From Mugil cephalus (Eukaryota; Chordata; Actinopteri; Mugiliformes; Mugilidae), in the NCBI RefSeq assembly GCF_022458985.1, contig NC_061771.1:18282001-18346000 (forward strand): a stretch of 64,000 nucleotides of DNA, given 5' to 3'. Numbering within the stretch: the stretch's first letter is position 1; the number at the start of each line of letters is the position of its first letter. Made by a program: the position numbers and the translations under genes. Positions 11,510 to 24,000 of this stretch are shown in pieces. The notes under the pieces were generated by a model that ran no database searches, had not been told where the DNA came from, and saw nothing but the letters and a program-made list of their open reading frames with translations.

Positions 11510-13654
11510 AAGCTGAAACTCACAAAGGATGTATTATACCAGGTAAGATGAATGACCTAAACTCCTCCTCCCTCACGCATAAACAGACCACTAGACGAGA
11601 AGACTGGAAGGAGGGGGAGAACATAAACTGAGGGAGGAAGAGGGGAAATGGGGGAGCCGAGGGAGAGCATGAAGTCTGAAGGAGGTGCACACATGAGACC
11701 AAATGTTGTGAAAAAGAGCTGCAAGGCATTATATAATTTCACATAGGAGGGCCATTCACTATTGATGAGGAGGAGAGCAGCGAGGGTCTGGAGCCGCAGG
11801 TTATTTGCCAAAGAGTTAATAGCTGATCTGGGGCCATGTTAAAATAAAAACCTCATCATGTTCATGAAGATGCAGAGTTTGACTCTGTAAAGACTTGTGT
11901 TGTAGCGTTAGCATGAATGCTGCAAGCTCAGTGAGGCTAAGTAAAAGTTCACCTTGATGTGAGATAAATAATTTATATGATAATTACGATTGTTTGATAG
12001 GATAGTGGGGCCATTAAAATGGTCACAGGTCTGTATATTTGACTCTGGACTATATCATAATGTTTATCTTAAACAACAGTGATGTTTTTTTTTAAAGCTG
12101 CAAGAAAAAGGGAGACACACAAGAACTTAAAGACTGACATGGACAAACAAAGCAACAAGACACAGGTGAAATAAATAAGAGCGGAGTCAGCAATGACATG
12201 AAAAACACACTAAAAAGGAGGAAGCAAGACACACAAAGAAAGTGATTTTAAATGTAAAACATGAAATTTAGGGATTTACAGGCAGAGAAAGAGACACTGA
12301 AAACAAGAGACACTGCTGAGACAGAGTTTTATTCAGACTGACGTAAATAAAAATACCAGAAATATAAATAAAAATGCTTATGAAGTAAATGCCACAATAA
12401 AGACCAATATAATATACCAATATAAAGGTCATGGCTGCAACTGTATTTTCTGTGTATGATTAAATGTATTACACGTAAACTAAAGATACTCCGTCATCTT
12501 GAGAGAAGTGTAACTGACCTGCGCTGTTGATGTTGTTCATGTGAATGTAGTAAAGTCAACATTTACTTGAAAGCCCATCAGCGAACAAGCATGAAATAAT
12601 TACTTTTGTGAATCTATGCACTTTGGTTTTAAATGGATTAGTGAGTTTTGGGGGCATTTTTCTTTTAGAATAAAATCTATGCTAGCTATTTACGCCAGGC
12701 TAAATTTGCTAACAAGTTAAGCACTGCTAAGCTAACCTCTGCTAAGCTAACTGCTGCCCGTTCAATTTAGAGCACGCTCAACAGGACTGGAACATTTCTG
12801 ATCTGACACTGGGCCAGAGCAGCATGGCAGGACAAAATTCAGAATTACCATTTAACCAAAAACACAGTCTTTAAAGCGACTGAAATGTTCTGCATAAAGT
12901 GAAGGTTTCCATTTGTAACACACGTAGGAAGTGTGTGTAGCAACTTTTTTTACAGCCATCAATCTGGTGGAGAAGAGAAAAAGTTCCTCTTTAGGAGACA
13001 CCAGGAACTAAAGAAAACATGTGAAGTGTGTTTTCCGGGCCCAATGTTTTTTCTAAATTAATGAAAAGTAGTTCTCCTCTGATAGGATGGCAACAGCATC
13101 ACACCACCTCAGCCCCAGACAACCCCCCCCCTGAGTCACTCCCTGCAAACCGGCTAACCTTCAGCCTGCATGTGTCTGAATGCGTTACCTGAATGTTTCC
13201 CTACGTTTCCAGGCTCCCTCTAAATATATGTGTGTGTTGCTTCAACAGTGTGGACGTCTGACACTTTGCTTCACATACATCATCAAATTCTTTTTCATTG
13301 TTTTTATGATGTTTGAAATAGAAAAGGATGTTTAAAAGACAGAATGTGCAAAGCTCCTCGTAACGAGAGAATAGGTGGAAGAAAAACAAAGCAGACATTT
13401 TTTGGACTGAAGTTTTTATTCACAGATTTGCACCCTCACCACAAAATCCAACTTTTTTTGTGTGTTCCTCAGACCTCGACGCAAGCAACTAGGCCCTCAC
13501 TAACGGTCTGGCAAGAAATGCCTAAGACGCAATTTATTGTGTATTAGCTGTCTTGAAACCATGGAAACATGCATGTAGCTTGTGTGTGAGTTCGATATAG
13601 CTTGTAGCATGTTGCCTCAAGCAGAAGCAAAGACCAGGAGAAACTCCTTTAATG

Positions 13655-13700
13655 TAAGAGATAAGATAAGATAATCCTTTAATTTATTCCACATGTGAAT
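13655..13700 (-). mobile_element. L2-type LINE 3' tail
   Basis: AGATAAGATAAGATAATCCT followed by TTTAATTTATTCCACA is the reverse complement of the typical 3' end of fish L2-like LINEs (…AATAAAGGATTATCTTATCT). Only the tail remains. Confidence 0.55.
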
Positions 13701-13759
13701 CCTGAGCAAACCCGAGCTGCTATTTTACTCATTCACCATTTAAGGGAGAATATAATTGT

Positions 13760-14370
13760 TTGCTTCCTTGCCAGTTCAGATGAGACCATGGATAGCTCTG
13801 TCACATGACTTAGCTTAGCTTAAAGCAAAAAGTGGAAACAAAATGTTGGCATGCTATATCATAATTATACAAAAACAATCCCTGTAAAACCACTAATTCA
13901 GAGCATGCTAACAAAGAGCTCCATCAGGGCAACGTCAGCCAAATTGACTGAGAAGCATAAATATATTTGACTGTACCCCGAGGAGTAATTTCATGACTGC
14001 CATAAAATTAATTTTCTACAAATGTTCACAGTGCTTAGAGGATAAAAAACTGTTTTAATCATCAGACTTTTTGCGGCGCCAATATTGAGTCATTTCACCA
14101 AGCTGCTCACTAGGTTGGTTTACAACATACTGTGCTAATTAGCAGTATGTTAAACAGCATGCTAAAGAAAGACGTAGACATTAAACCAGCATGTTAGCAT
14201 CGTCATTGTGAGCGAGTTAGCATACATTAGCATTTGCAGTAGCTTAAAGCACAGTGAGTGAGACTGTTTCACTTAGTTTTGTCTCTTTGCTAAGCTAAGC
14301 TAAGCTAATTAGCTGCTTGTATTTATCCAACATGGTACATATTTCACAGTGGTATCTTCGTGCTTCCAAA
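13760..14370. repeat. GCTAAGCTAAGC-type fish interspersed repeats
   Basis: At about 13765-13845 a minus-oriented copy shows GACTTAGCTTAGCTTAAAGC flanked by sequence such as CAGATGAGACCATGGATAGC. At about 14265-14365 a plus-oriented copy reads TTTGCTAAGCTAAGCTAAGC, then CACAGTGGTATCTTCGTG. Around 14100-14260 several ATGCTA/TTAGCA units belong to the companion repeat. These are widespread non-coding repeats of fish genomes. Further degraded GCTAAGCTAAC units lie at 12720-12760. Confidence 0.6.
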
Positions 14371-14955
14371 ATGTTAAACCATTACTTTGAAGTCTGCCTG
14401 GTCAGTGCAATCTGTTGAACCAAAATGACGCAAGCCATTTTTAAAAATATTCAAAGAGAGAAAAAAAAATGATGCGCTACTACTACTACAAAAACTATAA
14501 CTTACATGTTATAAAACAAAGATTAATAAAAATATATAAAACTTTCAAAAGTTTTGAAAGCGTAAAAAATGTACACTTGAGTCACCGTGTTAAAACTGAT
14601 AATGTAGGTACAAATTCATCCTCTACAGGTAAAACTAACTATGCAGAAATAATGCTCAGTCAGTTGATTGAACAGAATGAAAAGCTAGAGGGACTGCAAT
14701 GACTGGATGCTGCTGTGAATGAGAGAACACTTCATAGGTGTACAGTTGGCTGGCATCAGAGGTCAGAGGTCGAATGGCCTGAATGAGGTCTGGGAGGTGA
14801 GATGCCCTCACCACACAGCTCCTGATTGTTCTTTTTCCTTCCCTTTTGTCCTCGGAAGTGTCAGACCTGACTCTGAAAAGCTGAAAAGTCCAGTGATCCT
14901 GAAAAAGAGAGAAGCAATGCGAGATATAAATACACTGGACTAGTAGACTGCCCTA

Positions 14956-14961
14956 TTTATT
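14956..14961 (-). promoter_or_regulatory. Candidate prom1 poly(A) signal
   Basis: AATAAA on the minus strand, 60 nt beyond the prom1 stop codon at 15021-15023. It would give a very short 3' UTR. Confidence 0.5.
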
Positions 14962-15020
14962 CTATAAATTATTGAGGAATGATGAAGAGAAGAGTACGCA
15001 GACTTACCATGAAGGGAAGA

Positions 15021-18000
15021 TCAGTTCCAGTTCTCCTGGCCACTGTGAAAACATAAATAAAACAAGATGTTAAGCAACCTCCATATTTTAATAAATCTAC
15101 GCTAAGAAGAAGATGCTACAAACGTGTTAGGATATGTTCCAACTTGGAAAAATATTAGGTTCACTAGTGAAAATTAGTAAATTCTTTCTAATACAGTCCT
15201 TAAGTACATTTTAGCTTCATGACTGTTTATGCTGAAACAGTGTAATCAGAATCAGCTTTAAGTATAAGTTGCACATACAAGGAATTTGACTCTGCTCACT
15301 TTTCTCAATGGTACAAGACAAAGCACTTAAATGAGAATAAGGAGCATAAGAAAGTGTAAGAATTCAACTGCGTGAGATGTTAAACTGGGTTGAATTAAGT
15401 GTTTCTTTTATTTAGCCTAGCCCACTGACTAAAATGAGGCTGTTAATATAATACAAACATGTGTCTATACAACATGACACATTTAATAGAGCTTCAAACA
15501 TAATGAAAACACAGCTGAATCAGTTATTTTAAACAGTTACTTTAAACAAGTACTAAATACCTTAACCTTCATGAAGATTTAGTGCAGGACTGTTACATTA
15601 GAATGAATTAGTTTCCACGGGTGTACCTAATGAACTGGCAAATGAGTGTATATCACTTTAAATTAAAGGCAGTATAACTACTTTTCAGTCTGTTAAAGTA
15701 TTAATAAACAACTAAAACAAAAGATTAACTACAAGGCACAAATTACACGATTAAATACTTTCCCCTCGGTATGGACAGTGTGATCCAATGAAAACTGGAC
15801 GAACAGTTCGGACTCCTGACTCATGACAATGTCAGATGAAAATGAGGAGCCATGTCACTCATAGATAACTTTGTTTTGATGAGTCCTGGTGGTGGGTTGT
15901 TAAAAAAGTGACAATGAAGGATGAAGAAGAAGAAGAAGAAGAAGAAGAAGAAGAAGAAGAAGAAGAAGAAGAAGAAGAAGGAATGTAGCAACAACAACAA
16001 AAAAAAATGGATGAAGATGAAACCTCCATCTCAGTGAGAGTCTGATGATGATTTGAGGGTCAGTGGGTTATGAATGGTTGTAGTTTCTTCTTAAGGTTGT
16101 TAGACGGGGGTTAGTGGTTAGTTATCACTGATCAGTACCTTGTCGTCGGGGAAAACGTCCTGTGAGTCACCATTCAGAGCACATTGGGGGAGCTGAGGCC
16201 CGAGGGAACCGGGTCAGAGTGTCAGAGTAGGGAGAGCTAAATGTACACACACACACACACACAGGATTCTTTACAGATTTAACATTTGTGCATCAAACTC
16301 TATGTTTGTATGAGTCCTGATCATACAGACAAAAAAATATCCCTCCACCGTTTATCACTGCAGCATGCAAGCTAGCAGATTTAGGTGGGCACGGCTCGTA
16401 CCTGACCACAGCGAGGTTTCCGTGGATATCACACACTAGTTCACCATGATTACCTGTATTAGCCATACTGCAACACAAAGAGCGAGGGTGGACAGATGAC
16501 AATGACAAAGACAATGTGAAGACTCCTCTGACAGAAGCAAAGCTGGAGTCAACCAGAGATGGAAATGAAGTCCACGGAGAGAAGGGAAGGGAAGGGAAGG
16601 TCCGTGGAAAGAGACGAGAGGCTGCGCTCGTGATTTAAGATGAAGAGTGAAAGGTGCAAAGAGGTTCCAAAGTTGAAGTTTCTGGTGCCAAGAAAGAAAG
16701 TGGGCACATGGAGGAACGTGGACAAGGTGCGTGAGTCTGACAGACATTAAAGAGGAACGAGCCACGGGTACGAGGAGCTGGAGTGGAAATAACAGGAGGT
16801 GAAAATACGAGGAGAATCAGTGGCCATGAAAAGAAATGACGAGTGAAGGGAAGAAAATGATTAATTAACTCTTAATTAACTCTGCTTTGATCTACATCAG
16901 AAAAGACTGAAGAAAATTAGGAGCCAAACCACCAAATTACACATATATATATGTATATAATTAAAAATGTGTGCATGCTTGTGTGGACTCACTCTTCAAA
17001 GACGTCCTCTGTGTCCATCCTTCTGTAATACTTGGCCAGTTTGACAGAGAAGATGATGCTGGGGATCAGAAAGATGCAGCAAGCTCCCAGACCGAACCAG
17101 AACGTGTTCTGAAAAACAAAGGGACATTACGAGTGATACAATTTTATCACTGTAACTCAAACAGACCAAACAAATATTTTTAAAAAATGAATTAAAAATT
17201 CTACTACTCTAGCTTCTCAAATGAAGTGGCAGAAGAAGTTTTCTTCTTTTTTCGAATACAAATAACAGAACACACACACACATTTATATATATATATATT
17301 AGTATTGGTGCGTTACTCTGCAACCAAAGCTTTAATTTTATAGCTGGATGAGGTGGACCTAATTCAACAAAATGCAGGATAACTGAAAGTGCATCATAAA
17401 TTACAAACAAACTGATTCATGTCGTAGGCTTTGGAAAGATACTATAGTACAAATTTAAAGTAAAATGTAATTTATGTTACTGCACATACTGCTTGTTTCC
17501 ATCACTTCTCAACTTTCTTGTTGTTCCTTTTCAATGTGATTATCAGTGAAAATGCTTTGGATCCTTAAGATGCAAAAAATCTGAACAAACAAAAGGTTCA
17601 CAGACACTAAACACCTGCATGTACAAGCGTTCACCCGTGACATCTGTTTATTCTGCTCACAGTCTGCGCCTTGTTTGAGCCCACATCACAATCTCTTATG
17701 CATAAACTAGATGATACGTAAAAATAAATCTTTACAAGTCTTCTGGGTCTGAGTGGAAACAGTGTCTATGTGTGTTACCTCCCCACCCTTCATCAAAACA
17801 GTCCAGGTTGGATTTGTGTGGGACTTGAGAACAAACTGTTCTCGTACGTCTTCGCTCCCTGAACCCAGAGCTCCAACAAACTGTCAAAGAGCTGTTTATA
17901 TTTCTAGTTAACATCCAGATGCATGAAGGGTATGTGTTCTGTACATACAGCTGAGAAATTAATTGGTAAACCTCAGCAGCCTGCCAACAAGTCACACAAA

Positions 18001-21000
18001 CACACACAGAGGTAACCGCAGTAAGGTCTTACCACGGAGTCGAGGATGAAGCTGCATGCTACTATCTCCATGCTGTCCACAATGTTGCTGATGGGTTTAC
18101 ACTGGGCCACCTCTGCAGTTAGCTGTAGGCACAATACACACATGCACACACACACGCTGCATGAACACTTTTCTTGTTTCAAAATGCATTTCTTCTTGCA
18201 ACCGAATACTGACCTTAAAAAAAAAGAGGAAAAATACTCACCGAGTTTTTAACCCATTCCGTGTACTGTTTGAAGTATCCCGCTAAGGTCTGTGTGTAGC
18301 CCTGTGTTTCCTAGAAGTCAGAAAAAAGATAATTAAGGTTAGGAGTTTGTCATCTGAAATTTAATATTTTATCAAATTGCTTTGATAAAAAAAATAAATA
18401 AAAATGCCAGTGTATGCCATTCTTGGTTAATTATTTTTGAGCTGAAAAAGTAGCTTATAATATGTTCATCAAGTGAGTTCAATAGGTGAAAACACAGACC
18501 AAAAAAACACAATTCACAATTCATTACAACGTGTGTTTCTTGTCTCGTTACGTCCGAAATATCAAATGTGGAAATTAACAGAGAATAAGTTCAAATAACC
18601 AGAAAAAGAAGCAGTAAAACTGGAAGAGTCAACTCTGAACAAGGGAGATGGACTGAGTGGATGATTAATCAATCACTAACAGCACAGTTTAGACATTTCT
18701 CCCGAAAAAAAAAAACGTTTTGCCCCAAATCACACCTTAAATTCTGAGTTTCTAGTCATTGATGTCGTCACCCAGACAGACAGAAAACAGACCTGAGTTG
18801 CGTGAGTTTCATGTGGGCATTTGACACTTAAAATTAGTTTGTTAGTTATTTAGAACTCAAGGAGATACTCAGACTTTTCACTTGTCTTTGTGTTTGCCTT
18901 GTTTTCAAGTCCCACCCTTTAATATTCTCCTTAAATCACTACAAATGTTACCTTCTTTTTTGTGAGGAACATTTAAACACTCCCAATCTTCGGGACAAAC
19001 CCTTATTCAATTAAATTTAATAAAATTATTATTTCAGTTGCGGATGAGCGTGTATTTTCATAAATCTAAATCTAGATTCACAAAGCATTAGGAACTGTTT
19101 TTAATCCTGATACGATTAAAAACAGATTATATATTCACAGTTCTATAAAGCTGATACAGTCTAGGTACCTGCTTCACCACATGGGAGGCGTTATGAACGA
19201 TGAGGTACTCTGCTGCATCGATGGCACTCAGGACATTAGTGACCTTCACCTGAAAGAAAGACAGATGTAAATCCATTAGAACTGGGTGAGTCGAGTAAAT
19301 AAATAACTGAGGTTAGTTCATAGTTCACAGTTTCAGTCGGGACTCACTGGCAGATCACCGGAAGTCCTCTGAAGTTGTTTGATGCTCTGGCTCAGCGTGC
19401 TCTGCTCACGTGAAGACAAACACACAAACAAATGAGACAAATGCACGTCTAAATGCGTGAATGCTCATTTACATACACGTTTATATGACCTCACGCCACT
19501 GCTCTCACAACACGAACCACGTTGCTAACAAACACACGCTAAAAAAAACACACAGAGCTGTTCAGCGGCTTACCCGCGCTTTGACATATTTCTGTCCCCG
19601 TTTAACCAAAGAAAAGGAGGAAAAGGACACACTCTTAGAACTGTTATGTCTTTCACATGCAATAATGGACAGCTTCAGACATTAACGATCATGTCAGCGA
19701 ATTAAAACAGCAGCTGTTGGAGATGACCAAATAACGGTGGCCTGAATCATGTGAGTGCTGAGCTTTACTGCTGCTGTGGAGTTTCTTAAAGACATTAAGT
19801 GAGCTTAAAAGGTGATAGAGGAACAGTCTGTATTTATCACGTGTGCATACAGTCTGTATAGGTGTTTAATTGGGATTAGAGTTGTTTGTGTTGTGGGACA
19901 GTTAATTACCATTGCTTGCTCCATGGGCACAACCTGTTCTCTGTGAATGTTTCTGATGCTGCTGGCGTGACCCTTCAGTGCGTTCTCCAGAGCACCACGT
20001 GGCTGTGAACAAACACAAAGAGTTCAGGATATAGTCGCACATTCGTTAAATTCTCACAATAAACTTACAACACATGATTTGTCTTGTGTCTGTGGCTCAT
20101 CGGGCTTTGACTTTGGCTTCTCATCAACAATAACAGTAATGCTTTTGGCATACGAATGGTAGGACTCACCAGCTGGTCGGCCTGATCTTCCAGGTTAGTA
20201 GAGAAGGACAGAAGATCTACAAGAGTGACTCCCTTATTTACCTGAAGGCATGCACAAAAAAAAGACATCTAATTAGTTTTGGGGGGTTTTCTGTTTGTTT
20301 TTATTGTAGCTTTTAGGAGTTTTCTAATGCATAACACCAGCCCAAAATTAAATATCTTATCATAGATATTATGTCTGCATTTATATAACATTTTAAACAA
20401 CTATGCGTATAGTAGTGATCTGTCGCTTTTTTCTTAACTTTGAAGAGAAACAATTACAAAGATACAACCACTTGAAAGTGAGTGAATTTAATTACCTCAA
20501 ACAAGACCAGTCTGAACCCTAAATAGCCTCTTTAGGTTTCTGCGTCAATTTGACGCCATAGCAATGATGACAGTGCAGATCGTACGCAGACCTTAGCACT
20601 GTACATTGCCTCAAGAGCTGTGACTGCTAGTAGCGTATAGGTCTTCAACAGGGGGTCCGTGACCCCTAGGGGATCCACGGAGGTACTGCAGGGGGGTCTC
20701 AAAATCTTGGTTGATTAGGGATTTTTTATATATATATATATATTTTAATTTTCCCCTCAAAGACTCTACTGTTGCACATGTTAGAAATAAATAAAATAAA
20801 TATTTGAACCTGTGTTTCATTTGAAAAGGTTAATACCGAATGCAAAATGATAATAATGATGTATATTTGTAATTTGCACTCGGCCAAGTTTATAACACAT
20901 GTAGTAGGTCTTTGGTCCCTACTTATGTTTGAGGGCCCTTGGCCTGAAAAACGTTGACAACCCCCGTAGCATCAAGTTTCCGCTTTAGTATTTCTGGCTG

Positions 21001-24000
21001 CTTCTCCATCTCCATCAATTTTGGTCCAAAGTTTTAGAACAGTAAAGACGTAACACATCGGAGAAAGGTTAACTGTGTGACTCATCTTTTGATGACTGCG
21101 AAATTTCGACTAAAGTTTCACCATTGTTTTGTAGACTACGTGCAACAGCCACGGCGTCTATGTCCTGCTGTACTCTAAATGTGCCTTAAGAAAACTTCTT
21201 GCAGCCATACGTCATGTAGTATGTATTTAAATGTCACACAGCAAAAGGACAAACACACAAACATTACCTCAGCAAGATAAGCATTATAGTCAATCTGTCC
21301 AATTCCAGAGTTGGCGAAGCTGATGAGGTTGTCTCTGCCACTCTGCTCCAGCAGGGTGATGTCCTGCAGATCCACCTGCACACTTTCCAACACTTTGGCC
21401 AGATCCTTGTTGTACTGTTGCGAAACACACGTACAGTATAAACTCCTAAGTGTCCATGCTCTCAGTCATGTCCATCAGTAGGTGATACACAGTAAAGAGT
21501 CACTTACCACAGTTCTGTTGAGGAAAGAATTAATGTTGAACATGGTTTCCAGCTGCAGAGCGTGATACAGACCGTTGTTCTCATAGCAGTCCCTATGAGA
21601 CACATACCCTATGATCACACACTGAACATCCATGCACTTTTATCAAAACAATGAGCTTTATGGTACGTGTGCATCAGCTGTAAGCTTGTTACCTATACAT
21701 GCTCCCCAAAGTCAGGTCAATGTTTGGATTCTGAAACAGCATCCCAGGAAGGAAGTTCTTTTTTTCGGGATGGACCAGAAACGGTGTGTCTATGATCTAC
21801 ACACACACACAAAAACACACACACACACACATCAGCACAGAGCAGCAGTCCTCTATGCAATACAGATCTGCTCAGGCAAGATAAACTCACAGAGAAACAG
21901 TGAGGAGAGAGAAAATAAGATGTTTCTAGAGGGAAGAGAATTTGTATTTAGTACCTTGAACAGCTGTCGGTTTGCCAGAGGTTCACACATCAGCTTCTCC
22001 ACGTTGCCGCCAACCACAAACAGAGTAGTGACTAACGCCATCAGCACCCAGGCGAAGAGAAATGAGAAGCCCACCCCACTGGAGGAGCAAGAGATGGAGA
22101 AAGAGTGGTTTCATAATCACAGACGAAGAAATACTCTCTGAGGATGCCAGAAGTCTCTGCACAAATCACATAAATGTCCAAACTATTTAAACGTAATTAG
22201 AAACTCACCAGTTACCAGAGTCTACCTGTAGATGTGTATTTGCTGACTTATCTATTATCTATCAAAACATTCTGATTATTTTTATTTAAAAACTAAACTT
22301 CATGAATTGTTTTTCTGTAACGTATCTACCACTAATTGACCCAAGTTAAATATAATATACTGCAGCCACATTCAAAGTTACCTGTTACGTCAAGTAAAAG
22401 AGTTCACAATGAAAAGTTTACAGATATATGCTATAAAAAAAGGGCACTATTTCTGCAGTTTCTCCGTTGGAGTGTTGTTGTGGCGACCTACGCCATCAGC
22501 AGGTTTCCTCCGGTGTTTGACATGCAGCCGCGGGTTGTGGGCGTAGCTTGCTTGTCGTAGCCACAGGTGCCGCACAGCAGACCGAGAATGTTGAAGGCCA
22601 GGACCAGGACGACCATGCAGAGCACCCCGACACATCCGATCCACCTGAAAAGTACACAGATTTTTCACATGTGAGAACAATTAATCATATCTGTGGACGT
22701 TCACTCTAATTCGCAATCCTAACGCAGGATTATGACCCACTGTCTAATGTACTCACTTAACCTTGTATGCAGGATTTTTTAAATTCAAGACAAGCCTCAC
22801 ACACTTTCACGGACACATGCACAAACCTGTAGAAATCCATCTGGTCCATCTGTGGGTAAAGGGCCTCGATGCTCCTCTGTCTTTCGTTGAGGAAAATAGT
22901 GAAGTTGGCTAGAGAGGCTTCCACTGGGAACATCTTGGAGAAGCCGGTGATCTCTGCTCCAATCTTATCCAGCATGCCTTTTACGCCTGAAGCAGAATTG
23001 CAAAAATAAGAAAAATCGGAAGGCAAATGAACGCATGGTTTGCGCTTAGTGCAGACTGGAAGTAACAAAATCTAAAGAGAGGAGGAAGGAAGCTGCGGGG
23101 TGTAATAGATCAGAAAATAGGACTTACGAGGCAGAGCTGTGGTTTCGTTGTACGCGTGCAAATGTAAGAGTTGTAAAACATACAGTCAGACTCGTTCTAA
23201 TCTCATCAGTTGACACTGGATTTGAGAAACAAACACACATTTAAATACCTGAGACAATGTTTTTAGTTTGCTCTTTAACCAGTCTTGGAGTGTCATTAAA
23301 GGACGAGTAACCCTGGAGGTGGAAAGAAAGATAGAGAAAGAGCTGGATGAAGATGAGGTTGAGACAGAAACTCATGAAATGAGCAGAATGAGCTAGAGAC
23401 AGACACTGACCTTTTGTACAATGTTGCTGAGGTCTGTTCTCAGGACGGTATTAACATTGCCCAAAGCATGACTTACATCTGGAAGCTGAGAAAAATAAGA
23501 AACCAGAGTAAACATAGAGATATCGCCCTAATTAAAAGCTGAGTTGGCATTTATTTTAAGGTCCTCATTACCTTGGAATAGTCAGCGCTGATTCCTAGCT
23601 GGGCGAGTGTAGAGCGGATGGTGTTACAAGTGTGGGACACAGCTCCGTTGGTGCAGGCAGGGTCAGACAGGGTGTTAGATAGAGAGGCGCGCTCTGATGA
23701 GAGACTGGCCTGAAGCTTCCCCATCCCCTCTTGCAGCACCTCCAAGGAGGAGCTGACATTCTCCAGAGCCTCTTTGGTCTCCCGCATCGCTGGAAAGAAA
23801 ACACAAAGGATGAAAATGAATCAGAAGCTTGTTGATTTCTGACACAATGGTGTGTTGTTTAACCACAGGGGTTGGTGTCACTGACTACACTAACCACAGA
23901 GCCACAACCCACAGAGGGTTTCCAATAAATACACAGTGGTTCAGGACACTTCCACTAACACAAAGTCACAAGCACTGCACCACTGGGTCCAGATCAGCTC

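Larger units (their letters stand above)
11510..14955. other. Intergenic between fgfbp2 and prom1, repeat scraps only
   Basis: No exon is supported. It contains an L2-type LINE 3' tail in minus orientation (AGATAAGATAAGATAATCCT at about 13660) and copies of the GCTAAGCTAAGC-type fish repeat described separately. The open frames at 14469-14702 and 14719-14943 have no recognisable homology. Confidence 0.45.

Noticed and set aside
11428-11523. Upstream in-frame extension of fgfbp2
   Set aside because: The extension does not begin with ATG, overlaps the TATA box and would bury the signal peptide; start moved to 11427.
14700-14925. Minus-strand frame with a good acceptor, considered as the final prom1 exon
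   Set aside because: The exon at 15021-15042 joins in phase and gives a tail of the right length (SGQENWN, stop) matching the human end; the longer frame has no similarity to prominin.
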